Shown here piece by piece: positions 45,636-55,019 of a stretch of 64,000 bases of DNA. Numbering within the stretch: the first letter of the stretch is position 1; every line of letters starts with the position of its first letter. The notes below the pieces were generated by a model. That model saw only the letters and a program-made list of their open reading frames with translations, did no database searches and was not told where the DNA came from. The translations under genes and the position numbers were made by a program. Origin of the DNA: Helicobacter acinonychis (GTDB lineage Bacteria; Campylobacterota; Campylobacteria; Campylobacterales; Helicobacteraceae); assembly GCF_900461455.1 (NCBI RefSeq), contig NZ_UGIA01000001.1, positions 372,001 to 436,000 of the forward strand, written 5' to 3'.

Positions 45636-46341
45636 AATTCTCCATTAGTTTTTCAATCTCTTTTGCTTGGTTTAAAAAAAAGAAATGATCCCCTTCTAAA
45701 ACAAATAATTTGCTCTTTTTTAATAAGGTTTGCATTTTTTGAGCGGAGCTTAAGGGGGTTGCTTTATCATCTTTACCCCAAAATAATAAAACTTCTTTCT
45801 CGCATCGTTTGAAATGATCGCTAAAGTCTTCACTGACGACTTTTTTAAAGGTTTCATACATCACTTGATTAAGATTAATAGCGTCCTTACTCCTCAAAAA
45901 CCCTAAATTTAGTCCTAATTTTTTAAAGATTTTAGCTAAAAGGATTTTACAACGCACTTTTAAAGGTTTTGGCTCTAAAATACCCGCGCTACTCAATAAA
46001 ATAATCCGATCGTTTTCACACAAGATCGCCACTTTCCCTCCAAAGCTATGCCCAAAAACGGCATGCACTTTTTTATCTACGCTTTTTAAGAATAGATTGA
46101 TGATATTAGCATAATCTTTAGTTTCTAAGACTTTTTCATCATTAGGGCTTTGATTGAAACCGGGCAAATCCACATACAAATGGTTGTAATTTAAAAAACA
46201 GCGTTGAAACGCTTGTTGCATCACTTCTTTAGAACTCCCCCAGCCATGCAAAAACAAGGCGTTTAAAGGGCTATGGTTGTCTATAAAAGTGTAGGAAATA
46301 TCAAAAACGCTCCCTAAATAAGCGACGCTGCGTTTAGCCAT
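45616..46341 (-). CDS. alpha/beta hydrolase fold protein
   Basis: 241 residues with L-H-G-W-G-S-S-K-E near the oxyanion hole, the nucleophile elbow G-H-S-F-G-G-K (Ser), and a late G-D-H-F-F-F His. Substrate unknown. It overlaps both ddl (1 base) and murF (20 bases), so it is translated with the D-Ala-D-Ala pathway genes; whether it acts in that pathway is open. Confidence 0.85.
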   Translation of the reverse strand: MAKRSVAYLGSVFDISYTFIDNHSPLNALFLHGWGSSKEVMQQAFQRCFLNYNHLYVDLPGFNQSPNDEKVLETKDYANIINLFLKSVDKKVHAVFGHSFGGKVAILCENDRIILLSSAGILEPKPLKVRCKILLAKIFKKLGLNLGFLRSKDAINLNQVMYETFKKVVSEDFSDHFKRCEKEVLLFWGKDDKATPLSSAQKMQTLLKKSKLFVLEGDHFFFLNQAKEIEKLMENYDHAKS

Positions 46342-47393
46342 TACTTATTCTTTTGGATCTGTAACAAATAAGAGTTTTTAACTTGGATTTTAGGGGTTTT
46401 GGGTAATGATTGGGCTAAATTTTCTAGCGTTGTTTTAAAATCATCAAACAAATAATTGGCTAAACTGCCAGGAATGGGGTTGATCTCATTAAGATACACT
46501 TCGTTATCTATGACAAAAAAATCGCAACGAATGATCGCACCATCAAACAAATCGTTATAGAGTTTTTTAAAATTTTCTCTCAATTGTTCTTCTAGGGCGT
46601 TAGGAATGTTAGCTTTAGGGGCTTTGGTGCGTGAAAAATCCAAATATTTTTGTTTGAAATCCAAAAACTCTTGTTTGTTAGGCTCTTCAACATAGGAAAA
46701 ACAAAAATCCTCTTTTATCTTACAACCGGCTAAATTGTATTCTTTCACTCTTTGAATGAAAGGTTCTATTAAGACTTCTTTAGAATATTCAAACGCGCCA
46801 TCTAAAGCGTAGGCTAATTCTTTTTCTTCTTTCACAACACTCACCCCTAAAGAGCTCCCAGCGTTATTGGGTTTGACAATAAAGGGAAAATTAAAACTAG
46901 GCTTGATCAAATCCAGGGCGTTAGCACGGTTTTTTTCATTCAAAAGAATGCAATCTAAAGTCTTTACCCCTAAATTTTTAGCATAAAGCTTGGTTAAATG
47001 TTTGTTATAGCTCAACACGCTCGCTTCAACTCTAGAGCCTATAAAAGCGATACGATAAAATTCTAACAAGCTCGCTAATTTTCCGTCTTCGCCATCGCCT
47101 CCATGCACAAGGTTAATCATTAAAGGTAATTCTATTGTTTTAGTGCCTAAAAACGAGTTTTTAAGTAAACCATTGTGTGTCAGCATTAGGGGGGGTAATT
47201 TTTTTTCTTTGATTTGAGCGAAGTATTTTGAATGCATGTTAGATGCTTCAATCAAGTAAAAATGATGGTTTTCATCTAAAAAAATAAAATATTTAATTTG
47301 ATCTTTCAACACTTCTTTAAGTGCGATTGCACTCACAATACTGATTTCATGTTCAAAACTCGCCCCACCAAATAAAACGCAAAATTCCACCAT
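46341..47393 (-). CDS. ddl: D-alanine--D-alanine ligase
   Basis: ATP-grasp enzyme joining two D-alanines for peptidoglycan. 350 residues. L-F-G-G-A-S-F-E-H-E-I-S at the N-terminus, P-F-I-V-K-P-N-N-A-G-S-S-L-G-V and the C-terminal L-N-E-I-N-P-I-P-G-S are clear. First gene of the ddl, hydrolase, murF, HIT run. Confidence 0.97.
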   Translation of the reverse strand: MVEFCVLFGGASFEHEISIVSAIALKEVLKDQIKYFIFLDENHHFYLIEASNMHSKYFAQIKEKKLPPLMLTHNGLLKNSFLGTKTIELPLMINLVHGGDGEDGKLASLLEFYRIAFIGSRVEASVLSYNKHLTKLYAKNLGVKTLDCILLNEKNRANALDLIKPSFNFPFIVKPNNAGSSLGVSVVKEEKELAYALDGAFEYSKEVLIEPFIQRVKEYNLAGCKIKEDFCFSYVEEPNKQEFLDFKQKYLDFSRTKAPKANIPNALEEQLRENFKKLYNDLFDGAIIRCDFFVIDNEVYLNEINPIPGSLANYLFDDFKTTLENLAQSLPKTPKIQVKNSYLLQIQKNK

Positions 47394-47467
47394 AAAACTC
47401 CCTAAAAACGATTAAAATAGAGTCTATCTATATTTACCTAAAAAAAGGCTTTTGAATTTTCTTAAAA

Positions 47468-47944
47468 TTAAAGTTTAATGTTAAAAAACCCCAAAATATT
47501 GACCACCACCAACACGCTCAACCCAGCTAAAACGCCAGCCAAAGCGTCATCTGCCACAACCCCTAAACCTCCTTTAACTTTTTTGTCTATTGCACCAATG
47601 AGTGAGGGCTTAGTAATATCATAGATCCTAAAAAAGATAAAACTCAAAACCACACCCACTAGTGATAACCCACTAATAGCTATAGCAAGCCACATGCCCA
47701 CTAATTCGTCTATCACAATGTAAGAGCTATCATGCCTTTTACTCTCTTCTTCTTCTTTATCTATTTGAGTGATAGCGATAAGCCCAATAAAAATCGCCCC
47801 TAAAAACAAAGTGTTAGCCGAAAAAGCTAAAATAGGTAAGCCTAGTAATAACGCCACTAAACTCCCTATCGTTCCAGGAGCTTTTTTAGAATAACCGCTA
47901 AAAAAAAGGGTTAAAAAACACGCGCGCCAACCAAATTTATTCAA
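47468..47944 (-). CDS. pgpA: phosphatidylglycerophosphatase A
   Basis: 158 residues. F-F-S-G-Y-S-K-K-A-P-G-T-I-G-S near the start and D-E-L-V-G-M-W, I-Y-D-I-T-K-P, and V-V-A-D-D-A-L-A-G are the PgpA pattern; the conserved Asp and Glu residues are present. Dephosphorylates phosphatidylglycerophosphate in phospholipid synthesis at the inner membrane, with three or four hydrophobic segments. Confidence 0.92.
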   Translation of the reverse strand: MNKFGWRACFLTLFFSGYSKKAPGTIGSLVALLLGLPILAFSANTLFLGAIFIGLIAITQIDKEEEESKRHDSSYIVIDELVGMWLAIAISGLSLVGVVLSFIFFRIYDITKPSLIGAIDKKVKGGLGVVADDALAGVLAGLSVLVVVNILGFFNIKL

Positions 47945-48091
47945 TCATTGCCTTAAATTCTTTCTAATGAGAGCATTTTAGCATTTTATCTCAATTAAAA
48001 AGCGATTCTTTAAACAATAAGGCTTAATTTAAGCACGCTTTTAGTATGATCGCTTTTAAATTCTCTTTAGAAACTAAAGGTTAATTTTAAA

Positions 48092-49201
48092 ATGTTGCTT
48101 TTTACTCCAGGCCCTGTAGCGATTAGTGAAGAAATGCGCACAAGCTTTTCTCAGCAAATGCCCCACCACCGCACCAAAGATTTTGAAAAGATTTTTCAAA
48201 GCGTGCGAGAAAATTTAAAAAAAATGACAGGTTTAGAAGAAGTTTTGCTTTTAAATAGCAGTGGGACAGGGGCTATGGAAGCGAGCATTCTTTCATTGTG
48301 TCAAAAGGGATTGCTGTTTGTTAATGCGGGTAAATTTGGCGAAAGGTTTGGCAAGATCGCTAAAGCCCATTCACTCAAAGCTCGCGAATTGGTCTATGAG
48401 TGGGACACGCCCGCTAAAGTAGATGAAATATTAAACACGCTTAAAGTTAACCCTAACATTGATGCGTTTTGCATTCAAGCATGCGAGTCTAGTGGGGGGT
48501 TAAGACACCCTGTAGAAGAAATCGCTCAAGCGATCAAAGAAACCAATAAAGATATTTTTGTGATCGTAGATGCCATCACCGCTTTAGGGGTTGAACCTTT
48601 AGAAATAAAACATATAGATGCACTCATTGGAGGGAGTCAAAAGGCGTTCATGCTGCCTCCTGCGATGAGCTTGATTGCGTTGAGTCAAAAAGCAATTGAT
48701 CGTATAGAAGAACGCAATATAGGGTTTTATTTCAACTTAAAGAGCGAATTGAAAAACCAAAAAAATAACACCACAAGCTACACCGCTCCTATTTTACACA
48801 CTTTAGGGTTGCAACGCTATTTTGAATTAGTGCAAAATTTGGGGGGCTTTGAAGCACTCTATAAAGAGACTAAAAGAGTCGCTCTAGCCACTCAAAAAGC
48901 GGTTTTAGCATTAGGTTTAAAGATCTTCCCTAAAAGCCCAAGTTTGAGCATGACAACGATTTTTAACGAGCATGCCAAAGAATTGCGAACTCTTTTAAAA
49001 GAAAAATACCAGGTGCAATTTGCGGGTGGGCAAGAGCCTTATAAAGATGCACTCATTCGCATCAATCACATGGGAATCATTCCTGTTTACCAAAGCGCTT
49101 ACGCCTTAAATACCCTAGAATTAGCCCTAAACGATTTGAATTTAAGGGAATTTGATGGCGTAGCGAACACAACCTTTTTAAAGCAATATTATGAAATTTA
49201 A
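48092..49201 (+). CDS. class V PLP aminotransferase (serine/alanine-glyoxylate type)
   Basis: 369 residues. Opens L-L-F-T-P-G-P-V, typical of serine-glyoxylate and phosphonate-type transaminases; S-S-G-T-G-A-M-E-A binds PLP phosphate, V-D-A-I-T-A-L-G is the PLP-Asp region, and Lys184 in G-G-S-Q-K-A-F forms the Schiff base. A role in serine synthesis or glyoxylate metabolism is possible, but the substrate cannot be told. It is 8 bases before the gpt-like gene. Confidence 0.88.
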   Translation: MLLFTPGPVAISEEMRTSFSQQMPHHRTKDFEKIFQSVRENLKKMTGLEEVLLLNSSGTGAMEASILSLCQKGLLFVNAGKFGERFGKIAKAHSLKARELVYEWDTPAKVDEILNTLKVNPNIDAFCIQACESSGGLRHPVEEIAQAIKETNKDIFVIVDAITALGVEPLEIKHIDALIGGSQKAFMLPPAMSLIALSQKAIDRIEERNIGFYFNLKSELKNQKNNTTSYTAPILHTLGLQRYFELVQNLGGFEALYKETKRVALATQKAVLALGLKIFPKSPSLSMTTIFNEHAKELRTLLKEKYQVQFAGGQEPYKDALIRINHMGIIPVYQSAYALNTLELALNDLNLREFDGVANTTFLKQYYEI

Positions 49202-49209
49202 GGATCACA

Positions 49210-49671
49210 ATGCATTATTCTTATGAAACCTTTTTAAAAGACAGCCTAAAATTAGTGGAACAAGTAGAACAAATTTGCGGTATCCCAGAAGCCCTTGTGT
49301 GCGTGATGCGAGGGGGCATGACTTTAGCGCATTTTTTGAGTTTGCATTGGAATTTAAGGGAAGTTTATGGCATCAATGCGATTTCTTATGACACTACAAA
49401 CCGACAAAACGCCCTAAAAATTGAAAATATCCCCACAATCAAAGATTATTTAAAAACCATTCTTGTGGTAGATGAAATCGTAGATAGCGGTAATTCTTTA
49501 GAAGCGGTGCTTAAAGTGTTGCAGGAAAAACACCTTGATAAAAAGTTTTATAGCGCGAGTTTGTTCCAAAAGACAAGCGCAAAATACAAAGCCGATGCGT
49601 TTTTAAAAGACGCTCCTGAATGGATTGATTTCTTTTGGGAAGTGGATTTGAAAAACTTTAAAAGCCATTAA
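49210..49671 (+). CDS. gpt: purine phosphoribosyltransferase (xanthine-guanine type)
   Basis: 153 residues with the PRPP loop I-L-V-V-D-E-I-V-D-S-G-N-S and a basic V-M-R-G-G-M-T near residue 34. Purine salvage from PRPP. The size and motif fit Gpt/Hpt; specificity is inferred. It is 1 base before rimO. Confidence 0.88.
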   Translation: MHYSYETFLKDSLKLVEQVEQICGIPEALVCVMRGGMTLAHFLSLHWNLREVYGINAISYDTTNRQNALKIENIPTIKDYLKTILVVDEIVDSGNSLEAVLKVLQEKHLDKKFYSASLFQKTSAKYKADAFLKDAPEWIDFFWEVDLKNFKSH

Positions 49672-49672
49672 C

Positions 49673-50989
49673 ATGCAAAAAGAAAACAAACAACTTTGCT
49701 TAATCTCATTAGGTTGCTCTAAAAACTTGGTGGATTCAGAAGTGATGTTGGGCAAGCTCTATAATTACACGCTCACCAATGACGCTAAAAGCGCTGATGT
49801 GATTCTTATCAACACTTGTGGGTTTATTGAAAGCGCTAAACAAGAGAGTATCCAAACCATTCTTAACGCCGCTAAGGACAAAAAAGAGGGCACGCTTTTG
49901 ATTGCGAGCGGGTGCTTGAGCGAGCGCTATAAAGATGAAATCAAAGAATTGATCCCTGAAGTGGATATTTTTACCGGAGTGGGGGATTATGACAAGATTG
50001 ATATTTTAATCGCTAAAAAACAAAACCAATTCAGCGAGCAAGTGTTTTTAAGCGAGCATTATAACGCACGCGTTATCACAGGATCTAGCGTGCATGCTTA
50101 TGTTAAAATTTCTGAGGGCTGTAACCAAAAATGCTCTTTTTGTGCCATTCCTAGCTTTAAGGGGAAATTGCATAGCAGAGAATTAGACTCCATTTTAAAA
50201 GAAGTAGAAGATCTAGTGCTTAAAGGCTATAAGGACATGACTTTTATCGCTCAAGATTCTAGCTCATTTTTATACGATAAGGGGCAAAAAGACGGCTTAA
50301 TCCAGCTCATTAGTGCGATTGATAAACAACAAGCCTTAAGGAGTGCTCGTATTTTATACCTCTACCCTTCTAGCACCACTTTAGAGCTTATTGGCGCGAT
50401 TGAAAACTCGCCCATTTTTCAAAATTATTTTGACATGCCCATACAGCATATTAGCGATTCCATGCTTAAAAAAATGCGTCGTAACTCCAGCCAAGCACAC
50501 CATTTAAAGCTTTTAAACGCCATGAAACAAGTTCAAGAAAGCTTTATAAGAAGCACGATTATTGTAGGGCATCCAGAAGAAAATGAGGGCGAATTTGAAG
50601 AATTGAGTGCATTTTTAGATGAGTTCCAATTTGATAGATTGAATATCTTTGCTTTTAGTGCTGAAGAAAATACGCATGCGTATTCTTTAGAGAAAGTGCC
50701 TAAAAAAATCATTAACGCTCGCATTAAAGCTTTGAATAAAATCGCTTTAAAACACCAGCACAATTCTTTTAAGGCTTTGTTAAATAAGCCTATTAAGGCA
50801 TTAGTGGAAAATAAAGAAGGCGAGTATTTTTACAAAGCAAGGGATTTGAGATGGGCACCTGAAGTGGATGGGGAAATTTTAATCAATGACAGCGAATTAA
50901 ACACCCCCTTAAAACCTGGGCATTACACGATTGTGCCTAGTGCCTTTAAAGATAATATCTTACTCGCTAAGGTTTTAAGCCCTTTTTAA
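49673..50989 (+). CDS. rimO: ribosomal protein S12 methylthiotransferase RimO
   Basis: Radical-SAM methylthiotransferase with two [4Fe-4S] clusters. Cys15, Cys49 and Cys81 in the N-terminal UPF0004 domain and Cys150, Cys154, Cys157 (C-N-Q-K-C-S-F-C) in the radical-SAM core. A C-terminal TRAM domain closes the 438 residues. Modifies Asp in ribosomal protein S12. The opening C-L-I-S-L-G-C-S-K-N-L-V-D-S-E favours RimO over MiaB. Confidence 0.95.
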   Translation: MQKENKQLCLISLGCSKNLVDSEVMLGKLYNYTLTNDAKSADVILINTCGFIESAKQESIQTILNAAKDKKEGTLLIASGCLSERYKDEIKELIPEVDIFTGVGDYDKIDILIAKKQNQFSEQVFLSEHYNARVITGSSVHAYVKISEGCNQKCSFCAIPSFKGKLHSRELDSILKEVEDLVLKGYKDMTFIAQDSSSFLYDKGQKDGLIQLISAIDKQQALRSARILYLYPSSTTLELIGAIENSPIFQNYFDMPIQHISDSMLKKMRRNSSQAHHLKLLNAMKQVQESFIRSTIIVGHPEENEGEFEELSAFLDEFQFDRLNIFAFSAEENTHAYSLEKVPKKIINARIKALNKIALKHQHNSFKALLNKPIKALVENKEGEYFYKARDLRWAPEVDGEILINDSELNTPLKPGHYTIVPSAFKDNILLAKVLSPF

Positions 50990-50992
50990 AAG

Positions 50993-51008
50993 TTAGCCGT
51001 AAGGCTAA
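50993..51008 (+). terminator. stem-loop after rimO
   Basis: TTAGCC-GTAA-GGCTAA is a perfect 6-bp stem with a 4-base loop directly after the rimO stop. A second inverted repeat, CACGA-CAAGA-TCGTG, follows at 51012-51026. A T-rich run (GCGTTTTTTTG) occurs some 20 bases further. Confidence 0.55.
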
Positions 51009-51092
51009 AAGCACGACAAGATCGTGGCTAGAGCGTGTGGGTTTGCGTTTTTTTGTTAAAATGGATTAGAAAAATCCGTTTAAAGGCAAAAA

Positions 51093-52916
51093 ATGAAGAA
51101 CATTTATGTTGGGGTAAAAACCAATATTGAAAATCTTCAAAGTATTTTTAGACATACCAATGATAAAGATGAAAAACTACAAAAATTTAACCAAGAAGCG
51201 TTAAAGGAATTCCAACAATTAGAACTTGAAAGCTTACACAATAATGAAGAGTGGGAAAGATTTAGCATTGCATTTTATGGAGAAACCAATGCAGGGAAAT
51301 TAACCCTTATTGAATGTTTGAGAATATTTTTTAAAGAACAAAACAAAAAAGATCAACAAGAATGATTCAAGCAACTTGATTCAAATTATCAAAAGAAATA
51401 TAAAGATGATGAACGCATTATAGAACAATACGATACTGAAATTTCTGACATTCAAAAAACATTGCAAAACCTTGAAAATAAACTTACCTCTTTAAAAGAA
51501 TGCAACATATTTTTTAAAATTTTTCACTTTCTTACAGGAAATAGAAAATTTAAGGAAATATCAGAATGTTTTCAAAAATCTCAAGACGAATTAAACGATA
51601 CAGAACTAAAAAAGAAAAATTATATATCTGAAAAACAAGATATTTTAAATCAAATGAGTTCATTGTAAGATGGAGAGATTATGGGCGATGGAAGAAGCGA
51701 TTTTACTTTAAAAACACAATCTTATCATTTCAAATACGGCAATCAAGACTTTGTTTTGCTTAATGTTCCAAGCATAGAAAGCGACGAAGAAAAAGTGATT
51801 GAGCAAATTTCTGACGCAACACAAAAAGCCCATGCTGTTTTTATATCACAAAAAGTTGCAATTCTCCGCAAAAAGGAGAAGAGAATAAAGAAGGGACAAT
51901 TGAAAAAATTCAAAAACAACTTGATTCGCAAACAGAGGTATAGACAATTTTTAACAAACCGATTAACAGCCCAAGAGCCTTAAAAGATGGGCTTATCAAC
52001 GCAAACGAACAAGAAAGCTTAAAAATTTTAGATAAAGAGATGAAAAACATTTTAGGCGAACACTACATGGGTCATAAAGCAGTTAGCGCCCAAATGGCTT
52101 TCTATGGTCTTGCACAAGCTTTAATCCTAGAGACTGATTTTTATAAAAACAAACAAAAATTTCTAGAAAATTTTAAAGAAGAAGAATTATTGAATAAATC
52201 TCATTTTAAACAATTAGGGAGATTTATCAGCGAAGAGCTTATTAAAAACTCACGTGCCAAAATCATAGAATCAAACCGCTTGAAAGAGAAATTGAAAATA
52301 AGGAATTTGAAGAAATTCTTAAAAATGAATACAAGCAAGGAATTGAAAAATTGTGTAAAAACATAGAAGGGCGGTTTGAAAAAGATGTGGAACAATTCCG
52401 CAGAAGTATAGAAAAAGCTGTTAAACAATTTGAAGATAGAATTAAAAATTCTCTAGAAAATTTAGAATACATCAATACTAATAGTGATTTTAATTTTGAC
52501 ATTAATATTAATAGTGGCACACATTAGTAAATTAGGCTTAGGGGCTTCAATAGGAGGTTTGCTTTTGCTTGGGGTTTGGAATCCTCTGGGTTGGATAGTG
52601 CTAGGATTAGGGGGTCTTTTAGGATTAATTGGGATGGTTGAATCAGTGTGGAATCTTTTTGATTCAGACTATAAAAAATCCCAACAAAGAAAAGAAGTGG
52701 ATAATGCTTTAAAACAAGTTTGTGAAAAAATTGCAGAGGATGTGAAAAGCCAAATTGAAAGTTGCAAAAAAAGGTGCATTGGGAATAATTGAAAATTTCA
52801 AAGCCGATCTTAACGGACTTATTGATAATTACAAGCGCATGAAAATACAATTAAAAGAAGCCCATGAAAGATTAGGATACATCTCGAATAACATCAAAAC
52901 AAGGAGCATGCAATGA
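51093..52916 (+). pseudogene. broken dynamin-like GTPase, first of a coupled pair
   Basis: A ribosome site and ATG 51093 begin a helical region and a P-loop that reads G-E-T-N-A-G-K-L-T, with Leu where Ser or Thr is required. The same frame contains TGA at 51363 and TAA at 51666, and continues through a degenerate G3 (L-N-V-P-S-I-E in place of a D-V-P-G-I-E-type motif) until a frameshift near 51850. Other frames follow with F-N-K-P (G4-like), a further TAG at 51941, a long coiled-coil, then glycine-rich hydrophobic helices at 52540-52640 and a helical tail to 52916. At least three nonsense and several indel lesions. Layout resembles LeoA-type bacterial dynamins; that is inference. Confidence 0.8.
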
Positions 52917-54608
52917 ATGAAACGCTAGAACAATTTAAAAAAAATCAAAAGAGGAATCAAGAAGTTCTTAAAAAATTACTTGATTTTGTCCATACAGGGG
53001 AAAAATACGGCATCGATGTTGAAGATTCTCTCAAAGAAAAAATCCATAATGCGATGAAAATGTCGCCGATCAAAAACTTAAAGTGGCTTTAGTGGGAGGT
53101 TTTTCTGAGGGAAAACATCCATAGCAGCAGCTTGGATCGAGCGATTAGACAAAACGAGCATGAAGATAGGTCATCAAGAATCCAGCGATGGAGTTAAAAT
53201 CTACAACATAGATGGTGAAATTGAGCTAGTTGACACTCCAGGATTATTCGGGTTTAAAGTAAAAGAACACGATAGTGGGAAGATAGAACGCTATAAAGAT
53301 ATTACAAAAAAATATGTCAGCGAAGCCCATCTCATTTTATACGCGCTCAACCCGTCAAATCCCATCAAAGAAAGTCATAAGGACGATTTGAACTGGTTGT
53401 TTAGAACGCTCAATCTTTTATCTAGGACCATATTTGTCATCAGCCGTTTTGATGAAGAAGCGGATATTGAAAATGAAGAAGATTACAACAAAAGATTTAA
53501 GATCAAAAAAGAAAATATTCAAAGCAGACTTGATGAACTGATTTCTTTAAACGAAGAAGAAAAAGAGAGTTTGGTGATTGTCGCTGTTGTTGCAAATCCT
53601 TTTGACTTGGGGTTTGAACATTGGCAAAAGCATAAAGAAGAATTTCAAAAACTTTCACATATCAAAGCCTTGCAAGATGCGACACAACAAAAGATTAAAG
53701 AAAATGGTGGGGAATTAACCATCATAGAAGAAGCCAAAAAAGCATCATTCAAGATATTATCCATAGGCAAGCACCGCTTGCAAAACAAGTGTTGCAAGGC
53801 ATTAGTATAGAAATGGGATACTTGAATAAAATGCTTAAAAAAGGCGACAAGATATTCAAGATTTAAATGGAGAAATTTCTCAATCTCGCATTCATTTAAG
53901 AGAATTTATAACGAGGTATTTTAGCGATCTTATCCGTCAAGTTTCTGGCACTAGCATAGAAACATTTAATGGTTTTTTTGAAAGAGAAATAGGCAATGAA
54001 GGTATCAAATATAGACACAAAAGTCAAAAATGAATTTGAGAGACAAACGCAAGGGATTGTAAATGAAATTTCTAAAATTGGGACGAGTTTTAACGCCGAT
54101 CTGAGTTCTTCTGAAAAATATTTCACAACACTTGGAAAAATGGGAATTAATTTTTTAAGACAAAGCGGGTTTATCAATGCAACTAATGTCAAATTGGCTA
54201 GAGATGGGATAGTGGCTGTGGGAAAATTTGCAGGCATAGATTTGGCTTTAAAATTCAAACCTTGGGGCACTGTCAAATTGGTAGGTAACATAAACAAAGC
54301 TTTGCCGCTTATCGGTATTGCTTTTGAAGTATGGGATTCTTGGAGAGAACAACAAAAAATAAAAGAATTTGAAAAAGCTAAAGAAAAAATGAAATCCAAT
54401 TTTGAAAACCAAAAAACAAGAAATATTAGATCTCATCAATGATGAAACCAAGTTTAAACAAGCATGTTTCCCAAACATATTTGAACTAGAAAAATCGTTT
54501 CAAGAATTAGAAAAAGACATTAAAAAAACGCAAGAGTGCAGTGAAGAACTTGAAAAGTGGATTAAAATTGGCGAAGATTTTATAGAAGTTGAGCCTGAAG
54601 AGGAATAA
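52913..54608 (+). pseudogene. broken dynamin-like GTPase, second of the pair
   Basis: The start ATGA overlaps the stop of the preceding gene by four bases, with AAGGAG upstream, so the two were translated together. The first frame ends at 53091; the continuation carries V-A-L-V-G-G-F-S-E-G-K with a one-base loss right after the P-loop lysine (about 53118). The next frame (53160-53810) contains L-V-D-T-P-G-L-F-G (G3) and I-S-R-F-D (G4-like). Further frames hold the helical stalk, G-T-V-K-L-V-G-N-I-N-K-A-L-P-L-I-G-I-A-F (hydrophobic) and a coiled-coil end at 54608. Five or more indels are needed. Confidence 0.8.
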
Positions 54609-54705
54609 GCTATAATTAAACTTGTTTTAAAATTTCAAAAACGCAAAAAAGCTTGTTAGTTAAGTTTAAAAAGCGGTGTTTTGAATCTCTTAATAAGGAA
54701 AGGCA

Positions 54706-55011
54706 ATGTTTTCTAAAATTTTTTCATCTCTTAGTCTTGCAAATGCGCTTAAAGGCTTTTTATTCGAACGCATTTCAAACCCTATGCAAAGTGCTCGCAT
54801 TATCAATATGGTTTTGGATATAAAAAACGCTCTTGATGACAACACGGATCGATCAAATAACGCTTGTAAAACTTTGGACTTGATAATCAAATTTAAAAAA
54901 GATCACCCACAAGATTTTAACGAATTGTTTGAAGTCTTAAAAGATCTCATACAAGAATACGAGCAAAACCCTGACGAGATCAAGAAAAATCTCAAAGAAA
55001 TCCTAAAATAA
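54706..55011 (+). CDS. small helical protein of unknown function
   Basis: 101 residues with AAGGAAAGGC before the ATG. The first third is moderately hydrophobic (I-F-S-S-L-S-L-A-N-A-L-K-G-F-L-F), the rest is charged and helical. No motif is recognised. It sits 8 bases before the HEPN-motif gene and 97 bases after the broken GTPases. Confidence 0.7.
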   Translation: MFSKIFSSLSLANALKGFLFERISNPMQSARIINMVLDIKNALDDNTDRSNNACKTLDLIIKFKKDHPQDFNELFEVLKDLIQEYEQNPDEIKKNLKEILK

Positions 55012-55019
55012 GGCAAGGT

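Noticed and set aside
53896-54399. Minus-strand 167-codon frame
   Set aside because: Antisense to the broken dynamin-like gene, whose plus-strand residues are clearly protein-like.
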